DNA of 64,000 nt from Dermacoccus nishinomiyaensis (GTDB taxonomy: Bacteria; Actinomycetota; Actinomycetes; Actinomycetales; Dermatophilaceae), in contig NZ_UFXX01000002.1 of NCBI RefSeq assembly GCF_900447535.1, forward strand, positions 432,561 through 496,560, given 5' to 3'. Position numbers and translations under genes: made by a program. The notes beneath the pieces were generated by a model that worked only from the letters and a program-made list of their open reading frames with translations, made no database searches and was not told the origin of the DNA. Below, piece by piece: positions 61,048 to 64,000 of the stretch (its first letter is position 1; each line of letters starts with the position of its first letter).

Positions 61048-64000
61048 CGTCGCGCTCCGCCCGCGCGCGCCATCTCCTGCGCCGCCGCGGCGGCGGCGAT
61101 GTCGTCGAGCAGCACGGCCTGGACGAGCTGCGCCGCCCACTGCAGGATCGCCTGGTCGCGAAGCGGCTTGCCGGCGACGGGCTTCGTCATCGGCATGGGC
61201 ACCAGCAACCGCTCCTGGTTGGTCTTGACGAGCGTGCCCGGGAAGAGGCGCTCGAGGCGCATCTGCTGCGACTCGCGCAACTCGGTGACCGGGCCGAAAC
61301 GGACGTACTTGCCCTGCACCCCGATGTCGCTGATGCCCGCTTGCCGCGCGATGGTACGCAGCCGGGCCACGTCGAACAGGTTGAGCACAGGTGCGGGCGG
61401 CTCGCCGTAGCGGTCCTTCAGCTCGGCGATGATCTCGTCGAGGGCCGCCTCGTTCTCCACGCTCGCGAGCTTCTTGTACGCCTCGAGGCGCAGCCGCTCC
61501 CCCGGCACGTACTCGTGCGGCAGGTGGGCGTCGACGGGCAGTTCGATCTTGATCTCGACCGGCATCGACGAGGTGTCGTCGCCGCGGTAGTCGGCGACGG
61601 CCTCACCGACCATGCGGACGTACAGGTCGAACCCAACCCCCGCGATGTGGCCGGACTGCTCGCCGCCGAGCAGGTTGCCGGCACCGCGGATCTCCAGATC
61701 CTTCATCGCGATCTGCATGCCCGCGCCGAGGTCGGTGTTGCTCGCGATCGTCTGCAACCGGTCGTGCGCCGTCTCGGTCAGCGGCTTCTCGGCCGGGAAC
61801 ATGAAGTAGGCGTACGCGCGCTCGCGACCGCGCCCCACGCGACCGCGCAGCTGGTGCAGCTGGCTGAGGCCGAGCTGGTCGGCGCGCTCGACGATGAGGG
61901 TGTTGGCGTTGGCGATGTCGAGACCCGTCTCGACGATCGTCGTCGAGACGAGCACGTCGAACTTGCGCTCCCAGAAGTCGACGACGACCTCCTCCAGGCG
62001 TGCCTCCCCCATCTTGCCGTGCGCCGTCGCGACCCGCGCCTCGGGCACGAGTTCGCGGATTCGCGCAGCCTGCTTCTCGATGCTGCCGACCTTGTTGTGG
62101 ACGTAGAACACCTGACCTTCGCGCATCAGCTCGCGTCGGATGGCCGCCGTCAGCTGCTTCTCGTCGTACGCCCCGACGAACGTCAGGACGGGGTGACGCT
62201 CCTCCGGCGGCGTCGCGAGCGTCGACATCTCGCGGATACCGGTGACAGCCATCTCGAGCGTGCGCGGGATCGGCGTCGCCGACATCGCAAGCACGTCGAC
62301 GGCCGTGCGCATCTGCTTGAGCTGCTCCTTGTGCTCGACGCCGAAGCGCTGCTCCTCGTCGACGATGACGAGCCCGAGATCCTTGAACTCGATCTCCTTG
62401 CTCAGCAACCGGTGCGTTCCGATGACGAGGTCGATCGAGCCGTCCTTGAGCCCCGCGAGGACCTCGCGCGCCTCCTTGTCGCTCTGAAAACGCGACAGCG
62501 ACGCGAGCTTGACGGGGAAGCCCGCGTAACGCTCCGCGAACGTCTGATAGTGCTGCTTGACGAGCAGCGTCGTCGGCACGAGGACCGCGACCTGCTTGGA
62601 ATCCTGCACCGCCTTGAACGCCGCGCGCACCGCGATCTCGGTCTTGCCGTAGCCCACGTCACCGCAGACGAGACGGTCCATGGGCACCGTCTTCTCCATG
62701 TCGGCCTTGACCTCTTCGATGCTCGAGAGCTGATCGGGCGTCTCGACGTACGCGAAGGCGTCCTCCAGCTCGCGCTGCCACGGCGTGTCGGGCGCGAACG
62801 CGTGACCCGGCGTCGCCTGTCGAGCCGAGTACAGGCGGATGAGCTCGCCGGCGATCTGCTTGACGTGACGGCGGGCTTTCGACTTGGTCGCCGCCCAGTC
62901 CGAGCCGCCCATCTTCGACAGCGTCGGCATCTCGCCGCCGACGTAGCGCGTCACCTGGTCGAGCTGGTCGGTGGGCACGAACAGCCGGTCGCCGGGCTGA
63001 CCTCGCTTGCTCGCCGCGTACTCGAGGACGAGATATTCGCGCGTCGCGCCGCCGACGGTACGCTGCATCATCTCGACGAACCGGCCGACACCGTGCTGTT
63101 CGTGGACGACGTGATCGCCCGGCTTGAGCTGCAGCGGGTCGACGACGTTGCGGCGGCGCGACGGCATGCGTCGCATGTCCTTCGTGCTCGCCGTTCCCGC
63201 CGAGCCGGTGAGGTCGGCCTCGGTGAGGACGACGAGCCCCGCAGCGGGCATCTCGAAGCCGCGGCCGAGCGAACCCGTCGCGACCTCGACACCGGGGGCG
63301 ACCTGCGTCATCGGGCGCGCGGCGAGGTCGTGCTCGGCGAACACCTGGGTGACGCGCTTGGCGAAGCCCGGGCCGTCCGTCACGACGGCGACGCTGCGCC
63401 CGGCCGCGACGTGAGCCGCGACCTCGGCGGACGCGCGCTCGGTGTCGCCGCGGTAGTTCGGCACGTCCTGCGAGTCGATCGTGACGCGGGTACCCGGCAG
63501 GTCGTCCTCGAGGAACTCGTGCAACTCGTCGTCGGCCGCGAACGAGCTGAACGACCACCAGGGGTGAGCGGTCGCGAGCGCATGCTCACGCAGTTCGAGA
63601 AGGCTGCGGTACGACGCGCCGTCGAGCACGCCTCGTAGGTCAACGGGGACGGCGTTGCCGGCGGCCGCATTGGTCCAGCTCGCCTCGAGGAACTCCTGCG
63701 ACGTCGAGACGAGGTCGTGCGCGCGGGTGCGGACGCGCTCGGGGTCGACGAGAACGACGCGCGCAGCATCCGGCAGCACGTCGATGAGCGTCTCCATGCC
63801 GGCCGGCAGCAGCGCCGGCATGAGCGACTCCATGCCCTCGACGGCGATGCCCTCGCTGACCTTCGTCAACATGTCGGCGACGCCCAGCAGGCTCGGCGCG
63901 AGCTCAGCCGCGCGCTCACGGACCTCGGGGGTGAGCAGCAGTTCGCGGCACGGCGGGGCCCACAGCCCGTGCGGGTTGACCTCGAGCGAACGCTGGTCGG
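61044..64000 (-). CDS. mfd: Transcription-repair coupling factor Mfd (partial, 5' end beyond the right edge)
   Basis: About 985 C-terminal residues of a protein usually near 1200 are present; the reading frame is open to the window edge, so roughly 200 N-terminal residues are missing. Visible parts, in order: the UvrB-like region ([20 protein letters not shown]), the CarD-like RNA polymerase interaction domain ([20 protein letters not shown]), the RecG-like translocase with Walker [21 protein letters not shown] and box [21 protein letters not shown], the motif V/VI region [20 protein letters not shown], and the TRCF C-terminal domain. Mfd removes stalled polymerase and recruits UvrAB. Internal ATGs near 63872 are not the start. 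Confidence 0.96.
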   Translation of the reverse strand, partial: DQRSLEVNPHGLWAPPCRELLLTPEVRERAAELAPSLLGVADMLTKVSEGIAVEGMESLMPALLPAGMETLIDVLPDAARVVLVDPERVRTRAHDLVSTSQEFLEASWTNAAAGNAVPVDLRGVLDGASYRSLLELREHALATAHPWWSFSSFAADDELHEFLEDDLPGTRVTIDSQDVPNYRGDTERASAEVAAHVAAGRSVAVVTDGPGFAKRVTQVFAEHDLAARPMTQVAPGVEVATGSLGRGFEMPAAGLVVLTEADLTGSAGTASTKDMRRMPSRRRNVVDPLQLKPGDHVVHEQHGVGRFVEMMQRTVGGATREYLVLEYAASKRGQPGDRLFVPTDQLDQVTRYVGGEMPTLSKMGGSDWAATKSKARRHVKQIAGELIRLYSARQATPGHAFAPDTPWQRELEDAFAYVETPDQLSSIEEVKADMEKTVPMDRLVCGDVGYGKTEIAVRAAFKAVQDSKQVAVLVPTTLLVKQHYQTFAERYAGFPVKLASLSRFQSDKEAREVLAGLKDGSIDLVIGTHRLLSKEIEFKDLGLVIVDEEQRFGVEHKEQLKQMRTAVDVLAMSATPIPRTLEMAVTGIREMSTLATPPEERHPVLTFVGAYDEKQLTAAIRRELMREGQVFYVHNKVGSIEKQAARIRELVPEARVATAHGKMGEARLEEVVVDFWERKFDVLVSTTIVETGLDIANANTLIVERADQLGLSQLHQLRGRVGRGRERAYAYFMFPAEKPLTETAHDRLQTIASNTDLGAGMQIAMKDLEIRGAGNLLGGEQSGHIAGVGFDLYVRMVGEAVADYRGDDTSSMPVEIKIELPVDAHLPHEYVPGERLRLEAYKKLASVENEAALDEIIAELKDRYGEPPAPVLNLFDVARLRTIARQAGISDIGVQGKYVRFGPVTELRESQQMRLERLFPGTLVKTNQERLLVPMPMTKPVAGKPLRDQAILQWAAQLVQAVLLDDIAAAAAAQEMARAGGARR

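Noticed and set aside
61341..63638. A 765-codon plus-strand frame opposite mfd
   Set aside because: Antisense shadow; mfd motifs fill the minus strand continuously.

Overview
The window is a gene-dense, high-GC chromosomal segment from an actinobacterium. The main lineage evidence is a mycothiol S-conjugate amidase (Mca), a LysX-type fusion of an MprF-like membrane domain with lysyl-tRNA synthetase, an ShbA/SigD sigma factor followed by an RsdA-like anti-sigma factor, DUF501 and DUF4307 proteins, a SAM-IV riboswitch, a groES-linked GroEL with a histidine-rich tail, and many leaderless-looking starts. Gene order in several blocks follows the mycobacterial/Streptomyces arrangement. The fused alpha-beta glycyl-tRNA synthetase and general gene content make Micrococcales (for example Dermacoccaceae or a near relative) my best guess; the genus cannot be fixed from sequence reading alone. 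No prophage, CRISPR array, insertion sequence or defence island was found: this is core chromosome with a few decaying genes and many intergenic repeats.

Layout. 1-7.6 kb: end of a succinate-semialdehyde dehydrogenase, guaB3, an SBF-type transporter, an unknown gene, guaB, then rsdA-like and shbA/sigD (read right to left). 7.8-10.8 kb: an S4 RNA-binding protein, a 51-bp tandem repeat, two back-to-back terminators, and groES-groEL under two CIRCE operators. 10.8-13.2 kb: a THUMP-like methyltransferase and a membrane protein. 13.3-24 kb (minus strand): glmS; acpS-nnr; alr-tsaE; and tsaB-rimI-tsaD-GH3 lipoprotein. This joins cell-wall precursor supply (GlmS, Alr), t6A tRNA modification (TsaB/D/E), NAD(P)HX repair and muropeptide recycling. 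24-32 kb: coaA, a membrane protein, phoH2, a cis-isoprenyl transferase, a small membrane protein, mca, a DUF4307 gene, greA and a cystathionine gamma-synthase. 32-38 kb: fused glyQS, a possible NlpC-like protein, a double-GNAT protein, msrA, and a remnant of a neutral ceramidase. 38.7-41.9 kb: SAM-IV riboswitch plus metQ-metN-metI. 41.9-47.2 kb: a secreted TAP-like hydrolase and lysX. 47.3-53.1 kb: a complete 16S-23S-5S rRNA operon on the minus strand with promoters and terminator. 53.1-56.4 kb: thiolase, a frameshifted VOC gene, an unknown gene, a BI-1 membrane protein and a short-arm tRNA with a UAA anticodon. 56.5-64 kb: ppx-DUF501-ftsB/divIC-like-eno and mazG-mfd (mfd runs off the right edge).

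The least explained material is intergenic. Four inverted-repeat elements (about 12.1, 13.2, 17.8 and 19.7 kb) share an exact 19-bp internal period although their sequences differ; the largest holds about ten 19-bp units in two opposing arrays. Also notable are the 51-bp tandem repeat behind the S4 gene, a duplicated acpS end that supplies an alternative start for nnr, and the class I tRNA with anticodon UAA beside ppx.
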